Assembly (NCBI GenBank): GCA_015680685.1
Contig: MNCI01026467.1
Coordinates: 555,478-619,477, forward strand
Direction of reading: 5' to 3'
DNA length: 64,000 nt
Source of the DNA: Gnetum montanum
Lineage: Eukaryota; Streptophyta; Gnetopsida; Gnetales; Gnetaceae
The notes under the pieces were generated by a model that did no database searches, was not told the DNA's origin, and saw only the letters and a program-made list of their open reading frames with translations. A program made the position numbers and the translations under genes. This document shows, piece by piece, positions 21,232 through 32,763 of this stretch (positions are counted from its first letter, which is position 1; each line of letters begins with the position of its first letter).

Positions 21232-23177
21232 AAATGAAAACTCATCCTCGAGTTTCTTATAAAATATTGGGAAGGTATGGGATTATTAACTGAATGAACA
21301 TTGATGGTGGAACAAGTTAACTGACTCAATGTGCCTAGTGAATAGATCAACAATACAATATATGACAACATTAGTGTTCATAACCACAAAAGTGAACACT
21401 GTACACAAATGACATCCAGCCTTATTTGGTAGCTGGGAGAGAAGGAGAGAGAGAAAAGAAGAAGACATGTTGCTACCGATGCCAAGATTGCGCCTTCCAT
21501 TATCCATCCATAGCCATGCCACCAATCTTACTCCTTTCGTAAACATTCTAGTTCTGGTCCATCTTGAGTGTTTCCTCCAGGCCCAATCCATTATTGTATG
21601 ATCACCATCTGCACATACAACATAGTCACAAATGAGCAAGGGTAGGTAAATCATAATGCAGTTGATACCTTGCCTCAATGTAAAGTGCACTGGCTGAGTT
21701 GTGGTTATGGAAAATACTGATTCTGGAGTTTTAACACTGGTGACTACCTAAGGTGTAGGGGTTAGGAAAAGTTGAAAAAATTATGCCATGTCCCCCATGA
21801 CTAAGAGCCCATCTCCAGTAGCGATAGGATGGAAAAAGATAAGGAATAAGAAAGATGGAGAAAAAGTAACAATGGCAATGCAAGGAAAATGGATGTCATG
21901 GATGGGAATGAAACAAAAAATTATTGATTATAGGAAATGTTTAAGGGAAAGAAGTTAAACAATGCATCAAAAAGGAATGCTAGTGGATCCTTCCTAAAGC
22001 AGGCTCATGCCTTTAGTGCCTTGACAGACCCACAAACCAAAGAGTCTGTAGGCTCTTGGAATGTCAATTAGAAGCAAGAGTTAAAAAATTACCCATAAGA
22101 AATTACCAAGGAAGAACAATGTATCAACCAAGATACAGACTAATGATAAAACCAACAATGAGGTAAGAAATAGAAAAGAAAGGTGGAGTGTAGAGGATGG
22201 AATCGAAACCCAAGAACAAGGTTGTGTAAAGTCCCTTATGTGTTTATGGTTAATGTGACCAAGTAGAACTCATTCCAAATCCAGGCTCAAAAATCCACAT
22301 TCAGTGACCCTGCATCAACACATTTGACCAACCCATCCCCTTGAAGCAACAATAATGCCTCTACAAAAATTCACCACCATTACGAGGAGAGTGAGATGGA
22401 GAACCAAGAAGTGAGAAGGGGCCTTAGTTAGAGGAAACCTTCAGGCGTGGATATCATATCTAAGTAGTTCCATAACCAGTGCTTGTAGCCCAACTTCATT
22501 ATTGTGTCTAAGGGGTGAGTTTTGAAATCTCACTATTTTGTTTTTTTTTCTTGTGTTTTTCTCATGAGAACCACACCATGCAAAGACTTATTTTTATGTA
22601 CTTAGCTTCTGGTGATTTGATGAATGGTCAAAATGATAGAAAACCCAAGAAAAAAGCATCCAAGCACTCAAGAGAATAGCCAGTACAAATGCATAAAATA
22701 CCCTTGAAGTCACACCCTTTTCATCCTCTGAGTCTTTCCTTAGTTTGAAAAATATTCAACCACAAATTCATTAATAGTTTTATTAGAGAAGGGGACTATA
22801 TAGTTCCAAGCCAAGGGAGACCATAGGATTTTATGGATACATGAATGTTATGGACTCATTGCCTATTTAATCAAGAGAACCATACCTTAATATCAACATC
22901 AAACTTCAAAGGTAAAATCCAAACATTAGCAATCAATATGCTATTATTCATGCCACCATCATGAACACTTATTGGGTGATGAACAAAACAAAACAAAACA
23001 AAGTAATCACATAAAGAAATGGTAAAAATATGAATGATGGTGTAAAATAAAAACAAGAAAAATTAAAGAAATTTGCAAAACAAAAATGTGTAAAATAAAA
23101 ACTTAGAAAAAACTGAGAGCCTTCAATGATTAGTGAAGGTGGCCATCTCCCCCATGACTGAGTTGGAAGGAGGAGAT
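21232..23177 (-). other. AUT2 3' untranslated region
   Basis: About 1.9 kb between pol and the 3' LTR with no ORF2. Homologous in blocks to the gag-ORF2 spacer of NA2 and NA4 and to 37318-39240 of AUT3. It carries two further AGTCATGGGGG boxes: one at pol's end (rc of cccccatgactgagttgg, 23152-23169) and one at 21789-21806 (rc of tcccccatgactaagagc), aligned with the NA splice-donor box but reading GGGGGACATGG, without a GT donor. There is no GATATC array here. Confidence 0.75.
21286..21690 (-). other. Small open frame in AUT2 3' region, partly shared with AUT3
   Basis: A 134-codon frame with a core MDWAWRKHSRWTR...FTKG..LVAWLW..N.RRNLGIG that recurs at 37482-37745 in AUT3. I do not recognise it. 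It may be a captured exon fragment or chance reading of conserved non-coding DNA. No splice or start context supports expression. Confidence 0.3.
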
Positions 23178-24420
23178 CTAAAATAAGGAGCATGCTTGCC
23201 CACCTATAGAGGTAGCATATATTCTGGCCATCCTAAACTCATGGAAAGGTTTTGTTTGTTGCACATTGACTAACAGCCTCTTGTCTAGGCTCTCAAGTTT
23301 GTATATGATCATGGCTCCTAAAGGAAATGTTGCATAGATAATGTAAGGTCCTTCCCACAGTGTTTGAAATTTGGTACATTGTGACACATGTGTGGGGTTC
23401 CAGTAGAGAACCTTATCTCCTGATTGGTACTTGACTCTCCTAATTCTAGGTCATGAAGTTGTTTATTAAATACCTTGTGCAACTCATTAGATGAGAGGGT
23501 AGCTAGTTGGTTCTCATCTAGCAAGTTAAGAGTCATCAATTGTTGTTTTTGTGCTAGATCAAGGTCAAGGTTGAGGTCACATGCTGTGGCTAGTGTAAGG
23601 AGCTCTGTTTGGATAGGGAGAGTTGGAAGTTTTCCATACACTAACTCGTAGGGAGAGTAGCCTATAGGGAGTTTCCATCTGGATCAGTATGCCCAAAGAG
23701 CATCATTCAGTTTAATGCTCCAGTCTCGCCTATACTTGCTAATGGTTCTGGTTAATACCTTAGTAATATCCCTATTGATGACCTCGGCTTGACCGTTTGC
23801 TTGGGGGTGGTATGGTGTAGTCAATTTGTGCTCAACCCCTAAGCATTACATTGACTTCTAAAAAGTTTCACCTATAAAGTGTGTACCATTATCAGAGATA
23901 AGTGCACACGGCACACCAAACCTGTTGACAACTTGTTGTTGAACAAATTGTGTAGCTGTAGATGATGTGTAATCTTTGATGGTAGCTGCTTTAGCCCATT
24001 TTTTTAAGTAGTCTATGTCAACTATGATGTAATATTTTCCATTGGACATTGGTGTAATGGGCCCCATGAAATCAACTCCCCAAATGTCAAAGGGTTCTAA
24101 TGGTTGAATCCATTGTTGCAAACCCTCCATCCTAGTAGTCATTCCCCCATCACATTGACAACACTCACAAGATTGGACAAATTGATGGGTGTCCTAGAAT
24201 AAGGTAGGCTAATAGTACCCTACAAGTAGGATCTTAATGGTTGTTCATCTCCCAACATAATGACCCCCACAAGGGCCCTCATGAGCATCTTGGAGAACTC
24301 TTAGTTGATCTCCATAGGGAACACACTAGTGAACTAAGCCATCAGGACATACTTTGTAAAGTTGTCCATTGATCTCCATAAAGTACTTGGCTTTGTGAAG
24401 AAACTATTGTTTCTTCTTAA
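23178..24420 (-). pseudogene. AUT2 integrase (broken)
   Basis: Core motifs are better kept than in AUT1: FDIWGVDFMGPI (first Asp present), ALISDNGTHF (second Asp) within the 94-codon frame 23858-24142; the third motif lies near 23720-23830 with changes. C-terminal region: KFQTLWEGPYIIYATFPLGA at 23290-23387. The zinc-binding part lies at 24150-24420 (rc of tgacaacactcacaag gives the CxxC pair). Frames are split by stops and a shift near 23850. Confidence 0.88.
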
Positions 24421-24430
24421 GGTCTTGTTG

Positions 24431-25880
24431 TTATGGTGTTTGTTGGGTAAGGAGATAGGTAAGAATGCTATTGTGCCAATTTGTCTTTGTGGGTGATTGG
24501 TTAGTCACTACACCGACAAAGAGGAACTCATCAGGGAAATGATCAAAAATAGGATACTCGTCCTCTTTGTTGTCCCAACTCAACCAAGATAAATGATTAG
24601 CAACTACATTCTTGGTTCCTTTATGATCAATCATAGTTAGATTGAACTCTTGTAGGATTACCAGCCATCGTATAATACGGGGACTTACCATTGGATTATT
24701 CATGAGGAACCGGATGGCACTATGATCTATGTGTATGAATACTTTGTATCCCAATACATAGTGCCTAAATTTTTCTAGTGAAAACACTACAGCCATTACT
24801 TCTTTTTCTGTAGTAGTGTAGTTAAGTTGTGCACTAGCTATACTTCTACTTGCACAGTGGATGTAATAAGGAAATTTTTGATTATCTAACTATGTAAGTA
24901 CAGCTCCTAAGGCATAGTTGGATGCATCAGTCATAACATGGAATAGCCTGGACCAATCAGGAGCTTGTAGAATGGGTGTTCTTACCAACTTTTGCTTCAA
25001 AGTTGCAAAGCTACTTCGCATTCCCTGGTCCACTCGAAGGGTACGTCCTTTTTCATTAGCTCTACCAATAATTTGGCAATCTTCAAAAAGTTCTCTATGA
25101 ATCTCCTATAGTAGCTAGTGTGTCCAAGGAATGACTGAATGTCTTTGACAATTTCCAGTTAATGGGTAATTCCTTGGATGACCTTGATTTTCTCAGGATC
25201 TACCTCTATTCCTACATGTGAAATTTTATGCCCAAGTACTATGCCTTCTTGTATCATCAAGTTGCATTTTTTCCGGTTGATCCTTAGATTAGTCTCTACA
25301 CATCTTTTCAGCACTTTCTCTAATTGGTCCAAGGCTTAATCAAAACTTGCTCCATATGTGGAGAAGTCATCCATAAATACTTCCACACCATTCCCTATCT
25401 GCTACTAGAATATGCTTAAAACTAAGTGTTGAAATGTGGCAAGGGCATTGCACAAGTCAAACAACATTTTCTTGTATGTAAATGTTCCCCAAGGACTGGT
25501 GAATGTAGTTTTGGCTTGGTCTTCTAGGGCTATTTGTATTTGGTTGTATCCACTATATCCATCTAGAAAATTATAATAGCAATGCCCTACGATTGTGTCT
25601 AAGACTTGGTCAACAAATGGCAACAGAAAGTGATCCTTAAATTTTGCCATGTTTAGCAGCCTAAAATCTATGCACATCCTCCATTTGCCTCCCTTTTTAG
25701 GCATGATTACCAAGGGGCTAACCCATTCGCTATCAACAATGGGGTATATGAACCCATCCTTTAGAAGCTTTTTGATTTCTTCTTTTACTACTTGCTTCAA
25801 CTTTGGGTTCAATCACCTTTGTGGTTGTTTTCGAGGCTTCATTGAGGAGTCAGTGTAAATCCTATGCTGGCATATCCTAG
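24431..25880 (-). pseudogene. AUT2 RNase H and reverse transcriptase (broken)
   Basis: RT fingers/palm in the 135-codon frame 25405-25812: KEEIKKLLKDGFIYPI, SEWVSPLVIMPKKGGKWRMC, LDGYSGYNQIQIA. The catalytic FMDD is at 25366-25377. RNase H follows in the 121-codon frame 24431-24796: FIHIDHSAIRFLMN, PRIIRWLVILQEFNLTMID, KNVVANHLSWL. Both match Athila/Tat-type pol. Stops lie between the two frames. Confidence 0.92.
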
Positions 25881-26359
25881 GATCTATTAAAGTTAATTCC
25901 AGATATGACCAAGCGAAGGCTTTTCACCACTTGTTTATTACCTTGAACAGACTTTCTTTTTGTTGTGGAGTAAGTCTTGCATTGATAATTACCAATTTTC
26001 CATTCTCAAGGAACGTGTATTCCATATCGGTGGGCAATGGTTTTAGCTCTAGGGGCTCTTGTTTAAATTTCTTGGGAATTTCCAACTTCCCCTAGTTGAT
26101 GTTTTCTAAGTTAGGATTGGGAAGTTGGTGATGGACTTGCTCTAACGCATCAATGCTATCTATATAAGAATAAGTCAAACCCTCAGTTAGTTCCATTCAT
26201 AGAAGTGAGCTACTTTCTTGATTAGCTATCAGCCACTGGGTTTCTTCTTGTCTTGTTGCTACTATATACAGGCACCTTTGTATGTTGATCATTTATGCAC
26301 ACTAATTGCATGCTAGAAATGTTAAAATTTGCACAACTTATGATCTCTGCATGCAATTG

Positions 26360-26860
26360 CACCCTGTGTCACTATATGTGATGCATGCAACCTTCTTCTT
26401 CTTGATCTTTCCAAAAGTGTTTTCCTTAGATATTTCTATGGAAAGATCAAGAATTCCTAGGCATGCATCGATAGATCTTTCCAAAAGTGTTTTCCATTAT
26501 GATTGGGAAGTCCCCCTTACTATTGTTCACTGTATCACTAGGAAGTCAGAAGGATACGACCACCCACAAACAATGGTAACAATGTCCTCCATTGATCCCA
26601 AGGGAATAGTGATGGATTGGTCAACTAACTCTAAATAGACATTGCTCTTTTCTAATGGGGGCAAGTTCTAGTCCTTATACATTTCTTGGGATATTAGGTT
26701 GACACCAGAACCTAAATCCAAAAGAGCTTTGCATGGCTCATTCCTAGAGATTTGTAGATATATTAGAGGGCTCCCAAGATCAAAGAATTTCCTGGGAAGA
26801 TGGCCAGCTTTGATCCAATCAGTAACAGCATGTGTTAACATGACTGTATGCATTGAATGT
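26360..26860 (-). pseudogene. AUT2 retropepsin remnant
   Basis: Equivalent to AUT1 3209-3877. The active-site loop reads LLDLGSGVNLISQEMYK, with Leu for the Ser/Thr of D(S/T)G, a change consistent with TCG to TTG decay. A 38-bp segment near 26460-26500 repeats 'gatctttccaaaagtgttttcc', a local duplication absent from AUT1. Confidence 0.8.
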
Positions 26861-26864
26861 GGTG

Positions 26865-29378
26865 TTATGTTTGAAGGGGGCTATAAGGCTTTAGTTGATA
26901 TGGAGGCATCCAAATACTCAGCCACTTGGGGTTGCAAAGGCTTGGTTGGACTATTGGTTCTAAAGAAAGATCTTTTCTCCATACAGTTGTTAGAACCAAT
27001 AGTAGGTTGAGGGTTGATAGCCCTTGTGGCGTTGTGTTGCTGTGGTTGAGTAGGGAGTTCACCTTGCATTGCTGGAGAAGGTGGTAATGGAGCTATTGGC
27101 AGGAGAGATGTGGCCGGATTGGAATGATGGTATACTTGTGGAATGTCACCCATAGGAGAGGAATTCCTATAGTACTCGTGGGCTTGGTAGTGATGTTGGA
27201 GGGTAACGTGACCAACAAAGTCATGTGGAGAGATTGGATGCTACACATAGTATCCATATGGGTCAAGTTACCGATAAGGATATTGTTGCCTTGGTGGTGG
27301 CATTCTCCATGATTGTGGGTGCTGCAACTCTTGATGTTGCTCAATTGGTTGTGGTGGAGTTCCACATGGATAATATGTTAAAGGTTGGTGGAACTTCCTT
27401 GGGTTACATTAGGGATAAGGTAACCATCAGGATGTTTGTAATTTGTTTAAACATGGATTAAGTGCATACACCCCTGACTCCTACAAATGGGAGATCATAG
27501 GATAGCATCCCTTAGGATGGTTGTATTGACAGATCTCACATCCACTATCATTGTCTATATTTGAGTTCACAACCTCTTCAATAATAGCAACTTTACCCTT
27601 ACCCTTGTTACGTACATTTCTTGCTTCTCTCTCTTTCCTTTTGTCACGATCACTAACTCACTCTATAGACTCCTCTACTACTTTGAGCACAGTTTGAAAT
27701 CTACTATCCTTGGAGTCCCACATTTGGTCTACCTTTGCTGATACTTTTGATGCTAACTTTTGAATAGGCAAGGTTTTCCTATTCACCATCTCTTCGAGTG
27801 GTGACTCTTCCTCATCCTCACAAAATCTTACTCCCTTCTTTCGAAGGGAAGGATCTCGGTTATATTCCTCTACACTTTCTCTTTTTTGTAGCTCACCTTC
27901 CTCCTTAGCTATTTGCTCCAGTAGCCTATGAATTTGATAGGATCTAAGCTCAAATAACCTCCCTTGGGCATAAGTCCCAAGGTTTCTTCTCGTTTCATGC
28001 CTAAGCCCATCTATGAGATGGCGTAGCTAATCCTGCCGTGAATAACCATGTCCAGGACAATGATGTAAAAGGTCATAATAGTGGCCCATGGTAGCATCCA
28101 ATGGTTCATGACTTCCTTGTTTCCATCCTTGAATTTTCTTTCGCAAGTTGGACACTCGAGAGTACATTTGGTACTTATCGTTGAACAATTCTAACATCGT
28201 ACTCCACCTATGAATGGATTCTAGTTCTAAGGACTGGTACTAGCTTTGAGCTTCTTTTATTAGTATTTGTGGAAACAATTTAAGTTTTTTCCATTCATTT
28301 TCTATGTTTTTCAAGGCACACGTATCATGAAATGCTTGTAAGTGAGTTTGAGGATCAGCGTCATATCCCCCTTCAAATCATGAGATGTTATTCATGTCTA
28401 ACCTCTTGATCCTACTATCTTTTTGGTGCCTTGTTGGAACTCTCACAGTCTCAGTTATATCTAGCATGCTTCACGTAGTGAGTAGGGGTTCATCATGATC
28501 ATCTCGTTCATAGCGTCTATGGTGCCTACGTGGTTCCCTACTCTCCCTTCTTCTATGGTGTGATTCCCTAAAGTGCCCTCGTCCTCTATCTTGGTTGTCT
28601 CATTTGTGACTTCCACTTTGTTTGCCCTTATCCTCACGATCCATTTCTCTATGGCTACATCCAGACATGGAAGAAGAGGGTGAAGGAGACAATGAAGGTG
28701 AAGAAGAAGGAGAACCGCCCCCATGACGGTGTCTACTACCATCTCTTCGGTGGTCTCTGCCTCGATCGTGATTGTGATAAAAATGCCCACATTTGTCATG
28801 TGTTTGTGTTCCTTTTTGGACACATTGTGTCTATTGGTATCAGCACATAGGTTGTACATAGTAGAATGAAGGTTTTGATACACAACCCCTTGGCCAAAGT
28901 CAAGGGGAGGAACATCGTTATCTGGGTGACTACCTAAAGCAGGTTCTTCACCCTCAATTTTACTTAAAATGTGGGGGGCATACTTAGACCATTTTCCCTT
29001 CAAGGAATTATGGTATATCTCCTATTGATAATCCCTTTGAAATTTCACTTTGGTAGGATGATAGTCTCTCAAATCATAGTCTTGCGCAATGTACTCTGCA
29101 TGTAAGTGTTGCATGCCTATTTGTGTGAGAGCACAAAGAAGCATACTCGAGACTGAATGGTCGACACATAACACCATGTTACCTTCCAAGTCATGTTAAT
29201 GTAGCTATTCATCTTGGTGAAGAATAAAGGTGAAGTTGGGTACATATTCATCGGGATGAACATATACCACACGAAATTGTTGAGGAACTAGTGGACCAAC
29301 GTCACGCGTAGTGTGCTGCCGATTGCTTCTTATGTTAGTCCTAGGAGATGAAGTGCTTTTGTGTGAAAAAGAAGACAT
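26865..29378 (-). pseudogene. AUT2 gag (broken)
   Basis: Start at 29378 (MSSFSHKSTSSPRTN), followed by HPDEYVPNFTFILHQDE, then PPLDFGQGVVYQNLHST (28900 region), the Arg/Ser-rich part (28500-28750), capsid motifs homologous to NA2 gag (28000-28450), KEEGELQKRESVEEYNRDPS (27840-27930) and knuckle CEICQYNHPKGC (27505-27540, CX2CX3HX3C). The Pro/Gln-rich C-terminal tail is at 26880-27360. Multiple TAA/TAG lesions at former Gln codons. Confidence 0.86.
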
Positions 29379-29496
29379 CTTGTCTTATTTAGTGTGCAAT
29401 GTAATATAATATTATCTTTTTCTTAATCAATGCTAAGGGTTGGTTCCAAAAATGTGAATGATTTCCTAAGTTCTACTTAGCACACAAACAACTAAG

Positions 29497-29514
29497 TCCC
29501 CAGCAACGACATCA
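29497..29514 (-). other. AUT2 primer-binding site (tRNA-Asp type)
   Basis: Minus strand TGATGTCGTTGCTGGGGA, a decayed TGGCGCCGTTGCCGGGGA, one base from the LTR. Confidence 0.82.
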
Positions 29515-29515
29515 A

Positions 29516-30320
29516 TGATGAGCGACGAGGTACCCCTACCCTCAACCATAAAAATATGAGCGTTTCACACATGATCTAGTCAAATTCCAAGGACTAAGTG
29601 CCTATGCGCCTTCATGGAACAATGATGGGTTGATTAATCATTATCTTCCCAAGCTTACTTGTATGTCACGGTTGTATGGTTAAGTAAGCTTGAGGCATAT
29701 GATTTTTTATGGCTTTTATGTGTTTTATATCCTACATTAATAAGGGGAAGAGAGAGAAATAACTAAGTAACTAACTTAATTTAACTATTCATTAACTAAG
29801 TTCTAAGTACTCCTAACACCAGTATCCATTCCCACTTGTCGTACACATCTTGAACTGGTGCAGCTATTGGGATTACTAAACGCTAATTATTACTGGGTTA
29901 CCAAGCACTACACGCATGCTCGAAGCAGTCGTACTGAGTGTATTTAACTAAGAGAGTTGTAAGGTGAGAGAGATCATTAATTAACTAGGAAAGCATTAAA
30001 TAATAATTAACACTAATTAATCTATTTTGTATACTGCAAGGTTTATCATAAAGTTTGTCTTTATTGCCGTACACAAAGTGTGCTCAGGTACACAATGCTC
30101 AAATAAAGATCCGTTTGCTCTATGACTCCTACTGTGGGCTGGCAGAAATAATTCTAACTCTAGAGTGAAAATAGCAAGAGTTTGGCTAAGGGTCTAACTT
30201 CTAACTATTGAAACCAAGAGTGCTACCTCTTATTTATAGGCAAGGAGACAGGACGTGATATCAAGTATCCAACATCGCATGGTTGATCCAATATCGTGGA
30301 TGCAATATCACAATGCATCA
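29516..30320 (-). repeat. AUT2 5' LTR, type I
   Basis: 805 bp from tgatgagcgacg to gcatca. Minus-strand TATA CTATAAATAAG at 30239-30229 preceded by an array containing TGATATCAAGTATCC and CAATATC. Near-identical layout to 20412-21218. Confidence 0.92.
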
Positions 30321-30723
30321 ACAACTTAGTTTGCTTGGTTTTATATAGCTATGATTATTTTTCTCATGAGCTATTTATATTTTATGTGAACTTTTAGGAT
30401 GTTCAACTACAAATTGCTATACCATGTAACCTTGATTATTTTATAAGATGATTTCTAATTATTATTTTAACTATTATTCTACAGTACCCTTATGAGTTAT
30501 TCCTTTATGTGGTTGTTTGATTTTAACTTTTTTTTCTTGTAAATATTTATATATTTCTTTTGTTACATAATATTTTTTCATTTAGCAATAATTTTCTATA
30601 TAAGTAATACCACTATTTTTAACTATATTTAGCTATAAGTACTATGGAACTACATGTTATTTTTATTAATGTCTTAATTACTTTATTTTAGCAAATTTAT
30701 TTAGCTATAAGTACTATGGAACT
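30321..30723. other. AT-rich spacer with a ~27-bp direct repeat
   Basis: No coding signal. The segment TTTAGCTATAAGTACTATGG (and a few more bases) occurs at 30628-30653 and again at 30699-30724, immediately before an LTR fragment. It may mark an old duplication. Confidence 0.6.
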
Positions 30724-31176
30724 AAATGTATAAGAAAATAAAATAATAGAAATGCGTAAGAAAAAAAATCTCAAGTGCTGCAAGGATAAATCAAAGAGCT
30801 CATCTTTATTGCCGTACACAAGGTGTGCTCAGGTACGCAATGCTCGAATAAAGATCCATCCACACTTAGACCTCCTACTGTGGGCACTTGGAAAATACTC
30901 TAACTTTCAAACAGACTACCAAAGGTTTGCTACTTGACTGCTAAAAGACTTCCTCCCAATTGTGTGCTTTGGCACTGTATTTATAGACTTGGGAGCAGCT
31001 ACTCTAATAATTAAAGTAACTACTCTAATAATTAGAATAACTACTAAAGTAACCACTAGAGTAACCAGTCTAATAATTAGAATAATTGCTAGAGTAACCA
31101 CTAGAGTAACCACTCTAATAATTAGAGTAACTGCTAGAGTAACCGCTAGAGTTACCACTTGTGTGTGTGTGTGTGT
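30724..31176 (-). repeat. LTR fragment, type III, truncated; ends in (GT)8
   Basis: Aligns with 36840-37290 of the AUT3 3' LTR: same ctcaagtgctgcaagg, tttattgccgtac and gggcacttggaaaatactc blocks, minus-strand TATA CTATAAATA at 30986-30978, then an ACTCTAATAATTAGAGT-type array at 30998-31155. Neither the tgatgag end nor the ctcatca end is present. The right end runs into (GT)8 at 31161-31176. Confidence 0.82.
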
Positions 31177-31179
31177 ATA

Positions 31180-31749
31180 AAGTACAAAAGTAGTGGAATA
31201 CTATAGAAAGAAGAAACTCCAAATCAAGAAAAAGAACTGTTGTGGGGATGTCATTTTAGATTTTCATCCTTATAACCAATTTTGGAAAACCTCCCCTTTG
31301 GGGTAAGAAAGACACATTCCATGAAAAGATTAGCATTGAATTGAAGGAAAGCATGCCCCCACCTTGTTAATAGAATCAACATTATCAAAAGATATTATCT
31401 CTATATCTTGACCAATAGCTACAAATGAATTATTAGTAGTTAAATATCTTGAACATGTTTTCCATTCTAAAGAATTATCATGTAATCGCCAATGAATAAA
31501 CATTTTTTTATCATGAAGAATCATTTGGAAACTATGTAAATCAACAATTGGCTTCTATGAGATCTTAGTAACAAATATTTATTTCTCCTTAGTCTTTAAA
31601 GAATTCTTTGAAGTTTATTTAATTGTAACTTTTCTTAAAGGTACATTCTATTGAATAATTGTAAAACAAAATGGTCGACTAATTGTTGAATTATAAGTAA
31701 AAGAAATTGTTATAGTATCTATATCATTTGTAGAAAAAATATTTATAGG
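31180..31749. other. AT-rich spacer with one unidentified open frame
   Basis: The only coding hint is a 64-codon minus-strand frame at 31330-31524 containing MFIHWRLHDNSLEWKTC and SFVAIGQDIEIISFD. It looks protein-like in composition but I do not recognise it. No LTR or LINE motif is visible. Confidence 0.35.
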
Positions 31750-32574
31750 TGATGAGTGGCGAGGTACCCCTACACTCAACCATAGGAATACGAGCGTTCA
31801 TGCATGATCCGGTCGAATTCCACAGACGGACTAGTTGTGACATATAGATAGTTACACATTGATCATAGTTTGTTGTTTTTCCACTTGGACTAGTATTTGC
31901 TTTGTCACATATGGTTTAGTCCAAATTGAGGTGTATGATGTGATCCTAAACTAGTGCTACTCTTAGAGACACTAGAAAATAACATTGTTTAAGCTAATAG
32001 GTAATGAGAGAAGAGAAGCTAAGCTAGCCTAAGTGTGATGAACATTCGTCCTTAATAATCCGCACACATCTTGGACCTTGTGTACTACTTCTGGGATTAC
32101 CAAGCATATATTACTTGAGTTCTCCTAGATACACTACTGGGATACCAAGTAGTCACACTTAAATGCTCATGATTAAGTCGTACTCATTTTGCATTTAATA
32201 ACAAGGATAGTAAATGAAGGGTAAGAAATATTAATTAAGAAAACAATAAATAAAAATAATAGTTAAGCAATTAAAACTAAGTGAATGCTATAATGATGAA
32301 GTAATCTTGATCTTTATTGTTGGTCATGCACATGTCCAAGTATATCACACTTGAATAAAGGTTCCATAAAATTACAATCATCACATTGTGGGCATGCACT
32401 GGGGAAAGACTCTAACACCCTTCCTATGTGCCCAAATGTGTATTTATAAGCTTAGATAGGAGTCATGATATTTTGTATTCGATATCGTTGGCCACGCCAT
32501 GATATTGCATACCCAATATTGTGGATCTAATATCACGGGTCCAATATGAGAGCTTGACAAATCATGGTTCATCA
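31750..32574 (-). repeat. NA3 3' LTR, type I
   Basis: 825 bp, tgatgagtggcg to ggttcatca. Minus-strand array 32552-32467 (ATATCACGG, CAATATTG, GATATCG units), TATA CTTATAAATA at 32450-32441, polyadenylation signal as rc of tctttattg near 32310. Confidence 0.9.
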
Positions 32575-32587
32575 TACCCCCACGACT
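32575..32587 (-). other. NA3 polypurine tract
   Basis: Minus strand AGTCGTGGGGGTA adjacent to the 3' LTR. Confidence 0.85.
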
Positions 32588-32763
32588 AAATGAAAACTCA
32601 TCCTCAAGTTGAACAAAATGAGACCAAGCCCAATTAATTACATAGTGGATAGGTATGGGATTATTGATTGACTAGGAACTTATTCATGCTACAGTGGAGA
32701 GATGAATACAACAAAATTGGGACATAGACACAGAATTAAAAATAGACAAAATTTTGTTGGAAC

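Larger units (their letters stand above)
20412..30320 (-). mobile_element. AUT2: full-length gag-pol LTR retrotransposon, 9.9 kb
   Basis: Complete structure on the minus strand: 5' LTR (30320-29516), primer site, gag, PR, RT, RNase H, integrase, 2-kb 3' untranslated region, polypurine tract and 3' LTR (21218-20412). It lies tail to tail with NA2, with only ttaa between the two LTR ends. The 5-bp flanks (attaa and acaac) do not match. All genes carry multiple stops. It shares LTR backbone, array type I, primer site and PPT with NA2, making this lineage a plausible source of enzymes for NA2-type elements. Confidence 0.9.

Noticed and set aside
30916-31180. Val/Ile/Thr-repeat proteins on both strands (also 37033-37315)
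   Set aside because: These are translations of the ACTCTAATAATTAGAGT array; the repeat lies upstream of the LTR TATA and is non-coding.
31330-31524. Endogenous pararetrovirus movement or coat protein
   Set aside because: Considered because of the isolated open frame, but no diagnostic motif is visible and no RT or other viral gene is adjacent.
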